Origin: Bisporella sp. PMI_857
Lineage: Eukaryota > Ascomycota > Leotiomycetes > Helotiales > Helotiaceae
Direction of reading: 5' to 3'
Assembly (NCBI GenBank): GCA_021307315.1
Contig: JAJSPD010000022.1
Span: forward strand, 372,001 to 436,000
DNA length: 64,000 nt
A program made the position numbers and the translations under genes. Positions 1 to 10,230 of this stretch are shown in pieces (the first letter of the stretch is position 1; the number at the start of each line of letters is the position of its first letter). The notes beneath the pieces are model-generated. The model was not told the DNA's origin, made no database searches, and saw only the letters and a program-made list of their open reading frames with translations.

Positions 1-413
1 CATTTGATTTATACCAACCACATTTACTATACTGAGTAAAACATATGAATTCGCTAGCTACATGCTTCACCAACAACGCTATTGCCAACACACTTGGTGT
101 CTGCATATGGAATTAACTCATAATGAGTAGGTGGGGATGCTACCAATGAACGGTGACTCGTTCTCGGCATACAAAATGATTGGCATTTCGATCTTCTGGC
201 TGAATCATTTCCAAACCACAATTATGGCCCAATCGTGAGATTATCTGGCGCTTATTGTGTAATGAGGGAACACTAAGTCAACCGTTTTCAATTGGTAGTT
301 GCCTAGCGGCTTTGCATTAACTTATCAAAACCCCACCAATGTTTAGCATCCGAAAGCAAATACTACTTTGCTGAAAAAGAAACTACACAGGAAAGGACCT
401 AAAGACTAATAGT
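1..413. other. Intergenic, no gene seen
   Basis: No open frame with recognisable protein character is visible on either strand. The sequence is mixed AT-rich DNA leading into a degraded LTR at about 414. Confidence 0.5.
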
Positions 414-520
414 TGTCATGTCCTATCCCTGAAAAACACGTAGCTTATATAGCCGGGCTACCAGAGCTCCTTCCTTTTCTTTAGCTTTGGATTCTCTTGT
501 ATTATAACGTCTATCCCTAC
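414..520 (+). mobile_element. Degraded solo LTR, family I (partial)
   Basis: The segment starts with TGTCATGTCC and keeps the order of landmarks of the family I elements at 28204 and 45588: an AGCC-GGC-rich block, then AGCTCC, CTTTAGCTTTGGATTCTC and ATTATA. Similarity fades after about 520, so the 3' end is lost or diverged. No target duplication can be assigned. Confidence 0.5.
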
Positions 521-600
521 GTGGCGAGAACCCGCTAGTATCTCTCAACGCAATAAAGCCAATAGCGAGCCAGAAGCACACATGTTTTCGGGATAGTAGC

Positions 601-782
601 TGTCAGAATACCTACCACGTAGCAAAAGGCGTAGTAGCTGTGACTACGCTCTTGCTGGTGTGGTTATGATATTCGTTGATTCTTCTAAGCTACGGCCTAT
701 TGCCAGGTAGTTATATAGATAGTAGGAGACCCACAATCCTCGCTATATGGAACGCGTGAAACTATGTACATGCATTCCAACA
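601..782 (+). mobile_element. Solo LTR, family C
   Basis: This 182-bp element begins TGTCAGAATACC and ends CATTCCAACA, and is flanked by a perfect 5-bp target duplication, GTAGC (596-600 and 783-787). It matches the copies at 31680, 32817, 51781 and 53943 over its full length. TG...CA ends plus a 5-bp duplication indicate a solo LTR of a Ty1/copia- or gypsy-type retrotransposon. No internal region is attached. Confidence 0.88.
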
Positions 783-835
783 GTAGCATTAAATTATAAA
801 CTTCATCTATCCTTAATTTAGTTCGCGGGTAACTC

Positions 836-965
836 TGTCGGAATACCTACCACGTGGCAAAAGGCGTAGTAGCTATTGACTACGCTCTTGCCAGTGTGGT
901 TCTGATATTCGTTGATTGATTCTAAGTTCTAGTTCTACGGAGTTGAGTAGGATCGAGGTCCCACT
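836..965 (+). mobile_element. Truncated solo LTR, family C
   Basis: The first about 90 bp match family C (TGTCGGAATACC start, AAAGGCGTAGTAGC block, ATTCGTTGATTGATTC). The right half is rearranged and the CCAACA end is missing. It lies 53 bp after a complete copy, so the two are separate insertions. Confidence 0.7.
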
Positions 966-2004
966 GTTTCAAGTGCTGATCACATGATTATAACTACATG
1001 CAAACAGCTACCAACAAACTCCTACTTACCGTGCAATGCTACTATTCGTTCTGGATATAACAAAAGCACCACTCCGGATATCCATGTATTTATCGGAAAG
1101 TTCATATATCACCTCAAATATCTCATTAAGTGGTAAAAAGAACTGCAGAGATTCCATCCCGAGAGAAGCAATTGGATCCTGTATATAATCTTATTATAGT
1201 GACTTAATGCCCTATTAGCTGGGTTTGACAAATTGTGACTTGTACCCATTAACTGTATGGAAAAGCTGGGAGCAGAATAGCCGTAATTTAGTGCTGCGGA
1301 CACTTGATGCTTGGGTTTCTAGCGTTCACACGTGGTTCGAGTATGCGACAAGTCTTGAGGCCTGCGTTGAAGTTCACGTTGAGCCTTGTTTGGGCGTGAG
1401 TCTTTCAGACACCAACTTAATTGCGATGCACACTTTGTAGCAGCACAATACGCCCCTGTTCTTACAGCAGGAAGACTCCGTACTGCGCGCTTATTATATA
1501 CAGAAACTCATTATCATTTATAGACTTTCCAGCGTCTAATATCTATCTACGCTAGCCTACGCTACAACTTTGAAACTTTAGCAAGCCGGCTTTGCTATTG
1601 CGATGCAAGCATTTAAAAATAGTTTTTGGGGCACGCGAGTGCAGTCGGATGAGTGTTTTTAAAACGGCGCTGTATCCTGCGCAGGCTCTCTTATATAGAG
1701 CAGCAAATTCATTGTAGCGGTGATAATTTTCTAGGAGATGAGCGAGGCAGAATTTGAGATTCATCATGGCATGCATACACGAGTACCAGCTCAAAAAGGC
1801 AAAATGCTAGCCACATCTAGCAATTTGATCTGCGTACTCAGATTCACCGTATGTGAGAAGGGCCGTCGGCATAATAGTATTCACGGCGTCTTCCCTAGGC
1901 ATCGCAAAGATAGGAGATCTCAATTTCACAAATAATTAAGGCAGTTTCACTAAGTAGTTCATGATTCATTCTCGCATCCCAAAACCAAAAACAGCTCCAA
2001 GTCA
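966..2004. other. Intergenic, no gene seen
   Basis: Several short open frames exist but none has recognisable protein composition or splice structure. This stretch is the 3' flank of the membrane-protein gene on the minus strand. Confidence 0.45.
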
Positions 2005-3654
2005 CTATATATGTGGCACCCAATTACTCCATGGCACCGTACTGTACACGCCTATCGGAACACTCCTCAAACTGATAAAACTCTCCACTACCAGAAAACA
2101 CCTCGCGAACAGATACGCCGCAAACACTAGGGGCCCCAGCAAAGAACCTAACACCCAAAACCAAAACCGGAAGAATTTCCCCAGCGACGAACTGATTTCC
2201 TGAATAATAACGTAGACAATGGTCGGGATGATCAAACTAAACACCAACGGTGTCGTGCCTGCGAGTAAAAGAGCGGAGGACCGCCACAGCCACATCTCGA
2301 CTTTGGTAGGAAAGTGCGAGCCCCAGGCGGCTAGGTGGACGCCGCCGTACGCCATCAGGATCACGATCTCCATGATTATAGAGTACCAAGACATGTGCAA
2401 TTCAACGAAGTTCTCGGCGCGGCGGCTGATAGCAATCTTGCAAGCGATGAGGTCCACGTTGATATCATCGAGGCGAGTCCAGGCGCGAAAAGCTTGTTTG
2501 CAGGTAAAAGGCAAGACGGTATCGGGCCAGGCAATCTTGTACGAGGAAAGGTTGGTCGTCGTCTCGTCGGGCTCGAGGAATGGGTGGGCAGCTGCCAGAA
2601 CTTCTATTCCGACTTCGTCGTTGCCGGTGATGGCGTAAGCAGCTACCTTCAGACGGGTAGCAGTGTTCCCCTTAAACGTGCTGTCTGCAATTTTGGTGAA
2701 AGGAGTACTGGATATGCTGGCCAGCTCATCCTTGGGTTGTCGAGTAAGTTGGTTATGATTGGGGTGGGTGGTGAACTTGAACCATTTCCCAGTTAAATTG
2801 ACTTGGGATTGAGATGTCTGGGGTTCGGAGGTGGTATGGAGAATTTGGAAAGTTCTTTTAACTCTGAGCAGATCTAAAAGATGAAGAAGGCTTAAGAGCT
2901 CTTCGTCTTCAATTGTGAGGTTGGCAACGGTGGCTTCGGTTATATCGAGAGGTTTCTTGAACCAAATAAGATAGATAGCCAAGGCGCACACGACGTGGAT
3001 GAGCGTGTGGATCTCCAGTATAGTGAGGGGTAGATTTGACGCTTTGCGGGCAATACATTCCACGGATAACCAAGTAACTTGAACACAAATCAAAAGTTTC
3101 GCTAAGCCGTCGGCTTTACTGCGATCCTGCACTTCTCGATCGTCGACCCACAAAAACCGCCCCGTAAATGCAAGGGCTCTGAGAGCACCTGGAGTGACCG
3201 AGATAAGTGTCGACTTCTCTTCAAGTCCTGGATGAGGAGCCTTAAACCCTCCCATGACCGCGAAGAACCCATACCTGAGTTTGAATGGTTCGTTGATTTG
3301 AGTTTTCATCGTCTTCTCGTTTTGATGTCGTATACGTTGCTCGTTGAGGTACTTGACTAAGTCTTTCGCTTCGTTGTATTGTGACCAGGCGGTGAAAAGC
3401 ACGATCTCGGGGGCCAAAAGTCCGTACCAAGTCCATTTGATTTTCCGCCACCATCGTCGAGAAGGGTGCTCGCCAGGAGCTGGAACATTCATATGAACCG
3501 ACGTCCAAACGCACAGAACAATTGTTATGACACATGTGTATAGAATGTCTGCAGTTCCTCTGGTGTTCGCACCTGGCATCCATCGCTGAACAGTGTCGTC
3601 ATTAAGGGCCGTATTGTTGTTCAATGGTATGTCGTTCAAGACCCCTGTAAACAT
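2005..3654 (-). CDS. Multi-pass integral membrane protein of a fungal-specific family
   Basis: A single-exon frame of 549 residues from an ATG at 3654. Hydrophobic segments lie at about residues 36-55, 75-93, 220-245, 430-450, 468-490 and 500-525. The block after the first segment (SVHMNVPAPGEHPSRRWW) followed by APEIVLFTAWSQ is the hallmark of a large, uncharacterised fungal plasma-membrane family; the FAVMGGF motif at about residue 130 also fits. Function is unknown, and I only infer a membrane location. Between 3659 and 3855 on the same strand is another short open frame with one hydrophobic stretch, and TTTACAG just inside the ATG could be a splice acceptor, so an upstream exon is possible. 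A broken relative lies at 14340. Confidence 0.8.
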   Translation of the reverse strand: MFTGVLNDIPLNNNTALNDDTVQRWMPGANTRGTADILYTCVITIVLCVWTSVHMNVPAPGEHPSRRWWRKIKWTWYGLLAPEIVLFTAWSQYNEAKDLVKYLNEQRIRHQNEKTMKTQINEPFKLRYGFFAVMGGFKAPHPGLEEKSTLISVTPGALRALAFTGRFLWVDDREVQDRSKADGLAKLLICVQVTWLSVECIARKASNLPLTILEIHTLIHVVCALAIYLIWFKKPLDITEATVANLTIEDEELLSLLHLLDLLRVKRTFQILHTTSEPQTSQSQVNLTGKWFKFTTHPNHNQLTRQPKDELASISSTPFTKIADSTFKGNTATRLKVAAYAITGNDEVGIEVLAAAHPFLEPDETTTNLSSYKIAWPDTVLPFTCKQAFRAWTRLDDINVDLIACKIAISRRAENFVELHMSWYSIIMEIVILMAYGGVHLAAWGSHFPTKVEMWLWRSSALLLAGTTPLVFSLIIPTIVYVIIQEISSSLGKFFRFWFWVLGSLLGPLVFAAYLFARCFLVVESFISLRSVPIGVYSTVPWSNWVPHI

Positions 3655-4572
3655 GTCCAGACAGGTAATTCTTCTTCAACGAGCAATGAATTTAAGCTTG
3701 ATATTGGGAAACGAGTGTTCGCCGGCAGGTCATCAACAAGGCTGTGAAAGTAGTTGAGGACATCGCTGGGGGGCTTGCTTCGATATATTTGAAAGGCGCC
3801 GACAAGCCATAGGGCTGTGCTCGCTAGCTGCAGGGCACAGTAGGGCTCTCGTTAGCCCGACGGAAGGCCATTCAGCGACTTCGGGATCGTCCGCGACAAC
3901 AATTGAGGCAATGCAATTCGTAAGATACTATTCGAGAAGTCCTAGAATTTAAGCTTGTCAGTAAGTTCCTGATGATGCAATTTTGCATGCGTTCTTTCCC
4001 CTCACAGGCCACGACTCGGTATCGAAGAGACAGAATCGATAAACAGACAGACGCTCACTAAAACGATTAAACTACTAGGGCCTAAATTGTATACAATTGC
4101 TTATATATATATCTTCTATCTAATAGCAAATTTTCAGATTAATTTAATATATTGTTGAATCGATTAGTCGTTCTTCGCATGTTTCAAAATTGGTTGTTCC
4201 AAGGTAGGTCGTTGGACAGGGAATTCCGTTGTCTGAATCTAACTTTAAGCGCCGCGCCTCTTAGCGGCCTTGGGTGGCCTTGTGTCTCAAAATCCTCGCC
4301 ATGCGGAAATAAGCTGCTCTTCACGATATGGCTACTGATTGTGCATAGTCAAACCACTGGGTCTGGCTTGGACAAACAGGTTCGATAATATTGTATTCGT
4401 CATCGCTCACTCGCCATGCGACCAGGACGGGACTACAGTCAAAACTGGTTATATGATAACCCTTATATGAAAAACCTCTAGATATGGGAATGAAGGCCTG
4501 GAACAGTCAATTTTATAGTGGGTAAATGGGAAAACCTCTTTAAATGCATATGGGAATAAGATACAAGCTTGT
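3655..4572. other. Intergenic; possible upstream exon on minus strand at 3659-3855
   Basis: On the minus strand 3659-3855 is open for about 65 codons and contains a short hydrophobic stretch, but has no clear start. The remainder is AT-rich. A short sequence, TTTATAGTGGGTAAA, occurs near 4515 and again near 6027, hinting at an old dispersed repeat. No gene can be supported. Confidence 0.35.
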
Positions 4573-4752
4573 TGTCGGTCGACTGCATCTCACGGGTCGC
4601 CGGGCAGACTAGTGATTTCACTTAGTATGCTCGTTGGCGTCAGGTGTAAGATGTGTCGATTGTTGTTGTGTTCTAAGCTACGTGTCGCGAAGAGGTGTAG
4701 GTCCCGAGAGGACCCACAACTCTTCGCGTGACTAGTTACATGGGTTCCAACA
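4573..4752 (+). mobile_element. Solo LTR, family D
   Basis: A 180-bp element beginning TGTCGGTCGACTGC and ending GGTTCCAACA, flanked by a perfect 5-bp target duplication CTTGT (4568-4572, 4753-4757). It is nearly identical to the copy at 32611. The layout (TGTYGG start, CTAAGCTACG block, CCAACA end) resembles family C, so C and D are probably related LTR lineages. Confidence 0.87.
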
Positions 4753-5112
4753 CTTGTTTGGTGCATTCCTATATAAGAATGTGGTAGGGCCTAAGTTCCT
4801 ATTCCTAGATTAGTTATTTTATGATTGTGAACACCCCTTAATTGAACCAAAATACTTTTATTTTGACCTTTTCTAAGCTTCATTATGCTTTATCGACGAG
4901 CTAGAGAACCAATTATTCCAGGCGTACTAATCGTAACACAGTTTAGAAGTCGAATAAAGGGCTATAATCCTACGAATAAGAAGAAATACCGTTTACGCAA
5001 GTGGTATTTTAACTCTAATTTAGTGTATATATCACTAGAAAATGCTTTTAGAATGCAGTATAATCTTGCTTACATAAGACCGCTTTACATGGGAAACCCC
5101 TATATATGGGAA

Positions 5113-5503
5113 TCAGGACTTGGAACCAAGCGTTCCCATATAAACAGTTTCGACTGTACTAACAATTACAGTCAGAAGCTGGCTTAGTAAAATTGCCATC
5201 CCCAAACAAATGACATGACCGCCAAAGTTCAGCCTGCCAACTAATCGCGCCAATACATAAATTCCCGAGTTAGGTGGCGTTGGATTGGTCAGGAAATAAC
5301 GGAGAACAATACTGACTGAGGCTCTGACTGTGACTAGTTCGCCTGTTGGAAGAGTGACGTCCGATGTTTCAGCCGCCTCTTCAATCGCACGGTCGATTGC
5401 GGCACGATTTTGACGAACTACAACCTGTCGAACGACAATTGAGATAACCATCGACATTAATAGGACTACCAGCCCGAGTTCTATTGTCCTCCGCTTTAGC
5501 CAT
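5113..5503 (-). pseudogene. Possible fragment of a two-segment membrane protein
   Basis: An open frame of about 130 codons holds two hydrophobic segments (near 5430-5490 and 5150-5215) separated by a polar stretch. There is no ATG at its 5' end: the frame is open upstream to a stop at about 5569, and the first internal ATG falls inside the first hydrophobic segment. I do not recognise the family. It could be an exon or a truncated gene. The 3' end merges into AT-rich repeat-like sequence. Confidence 0.3.
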
Positions 5504-6076
5504 CCCACCGGAGTTCGTTTTCGTGCAGGCTTGCGAAGATGCTCTTCTCCTTTATAACTGTCCGGAGCTTATCCATATCAATAAAGCCATTATAGTAGTC
5601 TCTGTTAGGGTTCCCGCTCGCCGAGATGTTCTGTTGTCGTACGCCTGATTAGAGCCCAGCTATATGCAGTGAGCCGTCATTAACATCATCGTTCGGGGAA
5701 TTCTGTATTGCTGTCAAGCTTTCTTCGCGTTGTCAATGTATACTAACTATGACAGCAATCCCAACACCTACCTTGCTCCTAAATAGTATCGTTTCTGTAA
5801 CGATGGTCTAAGAAGTGTCTTCGCTAGGACGGATCGCTTATATCGCGGTATTTAAGCATATCATCTTTCGAAATCTCGTTCTACTAGTTGAACTATAAAG
5901 CTGTTTGGAGCGCGGAAATAAATGTAATAGACCGTCTAGACACAACTAAAGCTGGATATACACTAGGTGAACGAGGGAAGTGGTTTGCTGAGGCCAATAG
6001 GGGTTCGTGAAAGACAATATTATTTATAGTGGGTAAAAGACGAACGCTTGGTTTTGCTTACGAAGAAACTCAGAAG
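5504..6076. other. Intergenic, no gene seen
   Basis: Nothing recognisable beyond AT-rich sequence. A TATAGTGGGTAAA motif near 6028 repeats one near 4516. Confidence 0.4.
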
Positions 6077-6299
6077 TGTAACAACTCAAGCTGAACAGGG
6101 ATCTCGATCCGTAGATCTTAGGTAGAAGGACTCAGGTGTGAACAACTATCAATTGTCATAACTAAGAGAACAAACTACGGACAGAAGAAGGGAAGGGAAG
6201 CAGCGCTCTATATACAGGAGACTGGCCGGAGGCCAGTATAAGCGAGCTCTGGGGTGTCCGGAGCCAAGCTCCAAGCGAGACAAGGCCAGGGCCGTGGCA
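6077..6299 (+). mobile_element. Solo LTR, family A
   Basis: A 223-bp element beginning TGTAACAACTCAAG and ending GCCGTGGCA. It aligns along its full length with the family A copies at 6824, 14757, 61734 and 62289, including CTCGATCCGTAGAT near the 5' end and TATATACAGGAG in the middle. No target duplication is recognisable, and its terminal CA has drifted, so it is an old copy. Confidence 0.75.
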
Positions 6300-6769
6300 A
6301 TTAGTGCCTTTTGTTTTGTTTTTTTGCCCGAAAGCAGCGAAAGCAGCACACACGGTAGGCCGCAGCCAAAGCACCGGGAAAAGTAAGTAAAAGCATGATC
6401 TGTAAAGTATCAATACTGAAGTTTATACCGAAGCTTCTCCGAAAAGTACTACTTACGGTAATAGTTGTAGAAGTTGTTTAGAAAAAGAAAGTTGAAAAGA
6501 AAAGCGGATATTTATAATTTAAAAGCCCATAATGAACTTATTGTAACTGGAAACAATCAAAACGATTCTAAATAGAATCTGACTGGAAGTAGTAACTTAC
6601 AAAAGTTACTATTGTTGTAAGTTCTTATTGTTTCCTACGTTTGCTTAGTATTATAGTACCGAAAATCCGCTTACACCGAAACCCCACCGAACCAGCACCG
6701 AATCGCTTTATTTCGAAGCTTGAAGCAAGCTTTTTTTTAAGAAAAAGAGTAATGTAAAATCGAAGTATA
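6300..6769. other. Intergenic, AT-rich, no gene seen
   Basis: AT-rich sequence between two repeats. No open frame of note. Confidence 0.4.
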
Positions 6770-7232
6770 GACGGAGGTCATGGCGCAGAAGTAAAGGGTT
6801 GCCGATCAGGGTATAAAGAGTTTTGTAACAACTCAAGGCGAACAGGGATCTCGATCCGTGAATCTCAGGTAAAGGGGCTCAAAAGTATGAACAACTGTCA
6901 ATTGTTATAACTAAGAGAACAAGCTACGGACAGAAGAAGGGAGGGAAAGCAGTGCCTTATATACAGGAGGCTGCGCCAGGGGCCAGCGTAAGCGAGCCCT
7001 GTGGTGTCAGGGGCCAAGCTCTAAGCGAGACAGGGCCAGGGCCGTGACAAGTTTCAGAGCCGATACGGAGGAGAGTTGGGGTCGCCTATATAAAGGCCTG
7101 CTTCTACTCTCTACAGTTGTTCCTCATGTTTTTGTATCCTTCGTAGGTAGACCTATAAAGCAATCACTTTCAGCCTATTGTGCGCGCTCCCATACGCCTC
7201 TATTCTAGCCAGTGATTCCTTGCGTCGTTACA
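6770..7232 (+). mobile_element. Solo LTR, family B, interrupted by a family A LTR
   Basis: Two blocks, 6770-6823 and 7050-7232, together match the family B LTR at 49194. Both include the GGAGAG...CGCCTATATAAAGGCC region and the TGCGTCGTTACA end. The first about 30 bp, including the TGTAACAACCGG start, are missing. A family A LTR sits between the blocks. The TATATAAAGG box is a likely relic of the retrotransposon promoter. Confidence 0.8.
6824..7049 (+). mobile_element. Solo LTR, family A, nested in a family B LTR
   Basis: A 226-bp element from TGTAACAACTCAAGG to GGCCGTGACA, flanked by the perfect 5-bp duplication AGTTT (6819-6823, 7050-7054). Removing it and one duplication restores the family B LTR that surrounds it. 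Family A was therefore active after this B copy had inserted. Confidence 0.9.
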
Positions 7233-7240
7233 GTCTATAT

Positions 7241-7869
7241 CAGTGAAGGAACTAGTATTATCATGATATATTGACCCCTAAAATCGAATACTATACCCTA
7301 CGCAATATAAGATTTCAAATAGCTATACGTATCACGGCAAATTTTGCAATATTATATTACATCGTACTATACTATAGTATACTATAATACTAACTTTAAA
7401 TGAAGCTATTCCCAATTAGTAATACGTTACAGAGAAGTGGGTCCGTACGTGCTTATAAGCGTGCGACTTACTTTTTTCTGGGCTACGAAAGCTTACTTAG
7501 CTTGATCTTTAATTCTACAAGTAAGAATACACACATGCCGCATACGTTGCTCTAGTTCTTATGAACTAGAAACGAGTTTTCGCGGGACGTGCGAGCTGCT
7601 CCGTGACATAATACGACGATATAGCCTTTCTAAAATAAGTAAGCTTCATTTCCACCTGTTTTTAACCTTTGCAGTAGCTTTTTAACCCGGCTTGCTAGTC
7701 TTGGCAAGATACTCAGTATATTGCCAATATGATATGAGGTCAAGGTTTCATACTAATACTAGCGCTCCACGAGATATCTCATACTAATACTAGCGTAGTA
7801 TCAAAAAGTCGATCTCATATGACTCGAGACCCAATATCACTAAATATCGCCATACTAGTTCCTTCACTG
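7241..7869. mobile_element. hAT-type MITE with 8-bp target duplication
   Basis: A 629-bp non-coding element bounded by perfect 18-bp terminal inverted repeats, CAGTGAAGGAACTAGTAT (7241-7258 and its complement 7852-7869). It is flanked by an exact 8-bp target duplication, GTCTATAT (7233-7240 and 7870-7877). An 8-bp duplication and ends starting CAGTG are typical of the hAT superfamily. No transposase frame is present, so it must be mobilised in trans. Part of its right arm recurs near 22462-22600. Confidence 0.9.
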
Positions 7870-7878
7870 GTCTATATG

Positions 7879-8079
7879 TGTAAGGTGCTGGAGTAGTGTG
7901 ACACAAATCAACATCAATTTAATACAAGACTAATCTCTACCCTTTCTACTACGTCCCGAGTCCCCTACTTATACCCTCCGTACCCCTGGCGACTCTCCAC
8001 GTGCCCATACATGCCGAGCATCAGGGCTCTTACCGAGCCGCTCCTTGCCCCTTAGCACATGACATCCTGGCACCTGACA
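7879..8079 (-). mobile_element. Solo LTR, family J
   Basis: A 201-bp element (plus-strand ends TGTAAGGTGCTGG and GGCACCTGACA) that is the reverse complement of the copies at 48104 and 61776. It contains CTTATACCCTCC and ACGTCCCGAGTCCCC as family landmarks. No target duplication is left. It starts 1 bp after the right target duplication of the hAT MITE. Confidence 0.78.
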
Positions 8080-8082
8080 ATT

Positions 8083-8252
8083 GCTACAAGTTTACATGTT
8101 ACAGGTTTTCATATTATGAGTTTATATGCTATAAGTTTATATACTACAGGTTTATATACCATAAGTTTACGCATTAAATTTACGGGCTACAAGTTTACAA
8201 GCTACAAGATTATAAGCTACAGGTTTGTATGTTATAAATTTACATGTTACAG
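8083..8252. repeat. Degenerate short tandem array (about 15-bp unit)
   Basis: About eleven imperfect copies of a unit close to TACTACAGGTTTATA run head to tail. The array abuts the family J LTR. A second short duplication follows (8258-8345): two segments each containing GAGCGCAGCGA, then a G-rich stretch. Confidence 0.65.
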
Positions 8253-8774
8253 GCTCTGAGCGCAGCGAAGTTTGGGGGTTTGCCTCTTTATAAACTTTTT
8301 AAATACCTTATTTTCGAGCGCAGCGAGGCTCGGTGTTTGGAGGCTTGTCCCCATATAAAGCAAGCATTTCAGTCTAGCACGGGTTGTACACAACCCGGGA
8401 TCCCAGTTGTTTCTACTCCTACAATGCGTTCTTTTATATCTAAAGGTTGGTCATGTGACCGAATCCCTTATTCACTCTCCCATTGACTCAGGACCCACAA
8501 ATCCCCTTTTCATACCAACAGATACATAACGAGCTCTCTTTCTCTCCTTCAAGTCTAGAAACAAGCAAAGATTCGCATCCATACACTATTAGCCCCTTCA
8601 CAGGTATTCCTCCACTGTCATCTAAAAGTCGAGTGTGACAGCTAACATACGCTAGCTCCGACTTGGCGTAGACCGGGAGAAGCAATAGCAATATAACATT
8701 CCTATTGTCTTCCTTGGGCCAATAGGTAACGATCACCTGTGCTTGGCTTTTACTCATAGCTTATTCGTGTTTTA

Positions 8775-8973
8775 GGACAATTCAGCCTTGTGCACACAAG
8801 ACTATCGCATATACACCTGCGGCTGCAAGAAGTTGGAAGAGTTTAGACAGTGCGAGGCAAGACTCGGCACCAACGTGAGGTGCAGTCCAGTTCTACAGAA
8901 TCCACTGGACTTCTCTCTTCACATGTGTTCCAGACACATGGTGAAGCCAGGGAAGGACGAGATGCACAGATAG
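8775..8973 (+). CDS. Small Cys-rich protein, last exon
   Basis: This frame encodes about 65 residues after a TTTTAG splice-acceptor-like site that coincides with an in-frame TAG at 8772-8774. The sequence has a regular cysteine pattern (TCGCKK, QCEARLGTNVRCSP, MCSRHMV), resembling a widespread family of short ascomycete proteins of unknown function that may bind zinc. There is no in-frame ATG, so at least one upstream exon must exist. GTAACG at about 8726 would give a 50-nt intron, but I found no convincing first exon and the gene may be a remnant. Confidence 0.5.
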
Positions 8974-9147
8974 CGGAGTGACCGGTGAATAGGCGGCATT
9001 CTTTATTAAGATTTAAGTCGGTAGATGCCATATTACACACTTCTGTCGCTATCGCTATATATTCCTGTCACTATCCTTATGTATGACCAGTTGCATCTAA
9101 TTGATGAATATGATCTTCGGCGGGCGTGACAATCTGAATTCTTTTCT

Positions 9148-10230
9148 TCACACAATTGATTCCAATATCTGAATAGACTTCCTGCACTGCCCAACATGCT
9201 CCACATACCCGATAGTCGTATACAGCCACCTCCAATCTAGCTTTCCATCTGTTCGATCATGAAATTTATCGCGGCATCCTGTGCAATTAAGGCCCCATTC
9301 AATCTTTCCTCTAGAACGGTCGAGCCATGGAAACCTTACCACACACATAAAGCGATAGGGATTCCCGCCCTTTTTGTCGGTGACCTCTGTGTATGCTGGC
9401 CGTAGTGGGTTTCGAGAGCCGGCAATTCGATTTATTTGGACCTTTGCTTCATAGGAAGATATTTTCTTGGCCTGCAGTTGCGATACGTATCTATATCAGA
9501 CAGAGACTTTAGTAAATGCCTGTGATAGAAACAGGATCCAATGTACGTACTCTTCCATTTGCTCAACTGATTTGTGAAATCTAATCCCTGCTAGGCGTGA
9601 GGATGTCCGATCAACCAAAGATATTCGCGTTCGCCATATCTTTGAGTTGTGCGAGTATACGCCGGGAAGGGTAATGGCGGTAGGAAGTTTGCCTGTCTCA
9701 TAAGAGCTGAGTCCAAACGCTATGCGAGCGTGCTTTGGTGTAAGTGGAAGAAATCTCGGGTCTTCAACGAGACACACATAGCAGACGCGACTGCATGTTA
9801 GGAGATAGAGAAATGCACCGAAACGGCCGCAGGTGACACATTCCTGAGAGCACAGTTCCGTATGAAGCTGCCGGCAAGATATTGAAGTACCGACATTTAT
9901 GCTGAGAGCGGCGCGCAGGCTGTTTGATGCATACGTAATGATTTCGTTGTATTGCCAGAGCGTATCAATGGTAAGTCTAGTGCGGCGATTGACATACCGA
10001 AGTGATGTCAAGCTTTGAAGGTCAAGATCCAGCAGAATCATCCGTACTAGTTCGACTGGTAAGGTATCGAGGGTGCCAAGCGTGGTGGTATCTTGCTTGT
10101 CGTGACGACCATTATCAAGAGGACAACCGCGTTCCAGATCTAAAGGTTCGAGCATTGCGCCTTTAAAGCCTGTACGGTGGTGTGTAAGGTGGTGGAGATT
10201 TAAAATGACGAGCTGCTCGTTGAATTCCAT
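9148..10230 (-). pseudogene. F-box protein with Cys cluster, interrupted by an in-frame TGA
   Basis: From the ATG at 10230 the frame gives an F-box at about residues 53-95 (LDTLPVELVRMILLDLDL), then a zinc-ribbon-like cluster with Cys at 131, 134, 146, 150 and 153. The family is an F-box adaptor, presumably recruiting substrates to an SCF ubiquitin ligase. The frame stops at TGA 9496-9498, yet the same frame stays open beyond it to 9148 and encodes the expected C-terminal part (FPWLDRSRGKIEWGLNCTGC, then a histidine/cysteine motif). The only GT-AG pair that would remove the stop is 36 nt, too short for a normal fungal intron. I read this as a nonsense mutation, possibly CGA to TGA, in an otherwise intact 360-codon gene; a sequencing error is the alternative. 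Confidence 0.7.

Noticed and set aside
6077..7049. Two family A LTRs in the same orientation about 525 bp apart, as a short complete retrotransposon
   Set aside because: The second copy has its own exact duplication (AGTTT) and sits inside a family B LTR, so it inserted independently.
8083..8252. Short regularly repeated units as a CRISPR-like array
   Set aside because: The units are contiguous and degenerate without unique spacers, and the genome is fungal; it is a simple tandem repeat.
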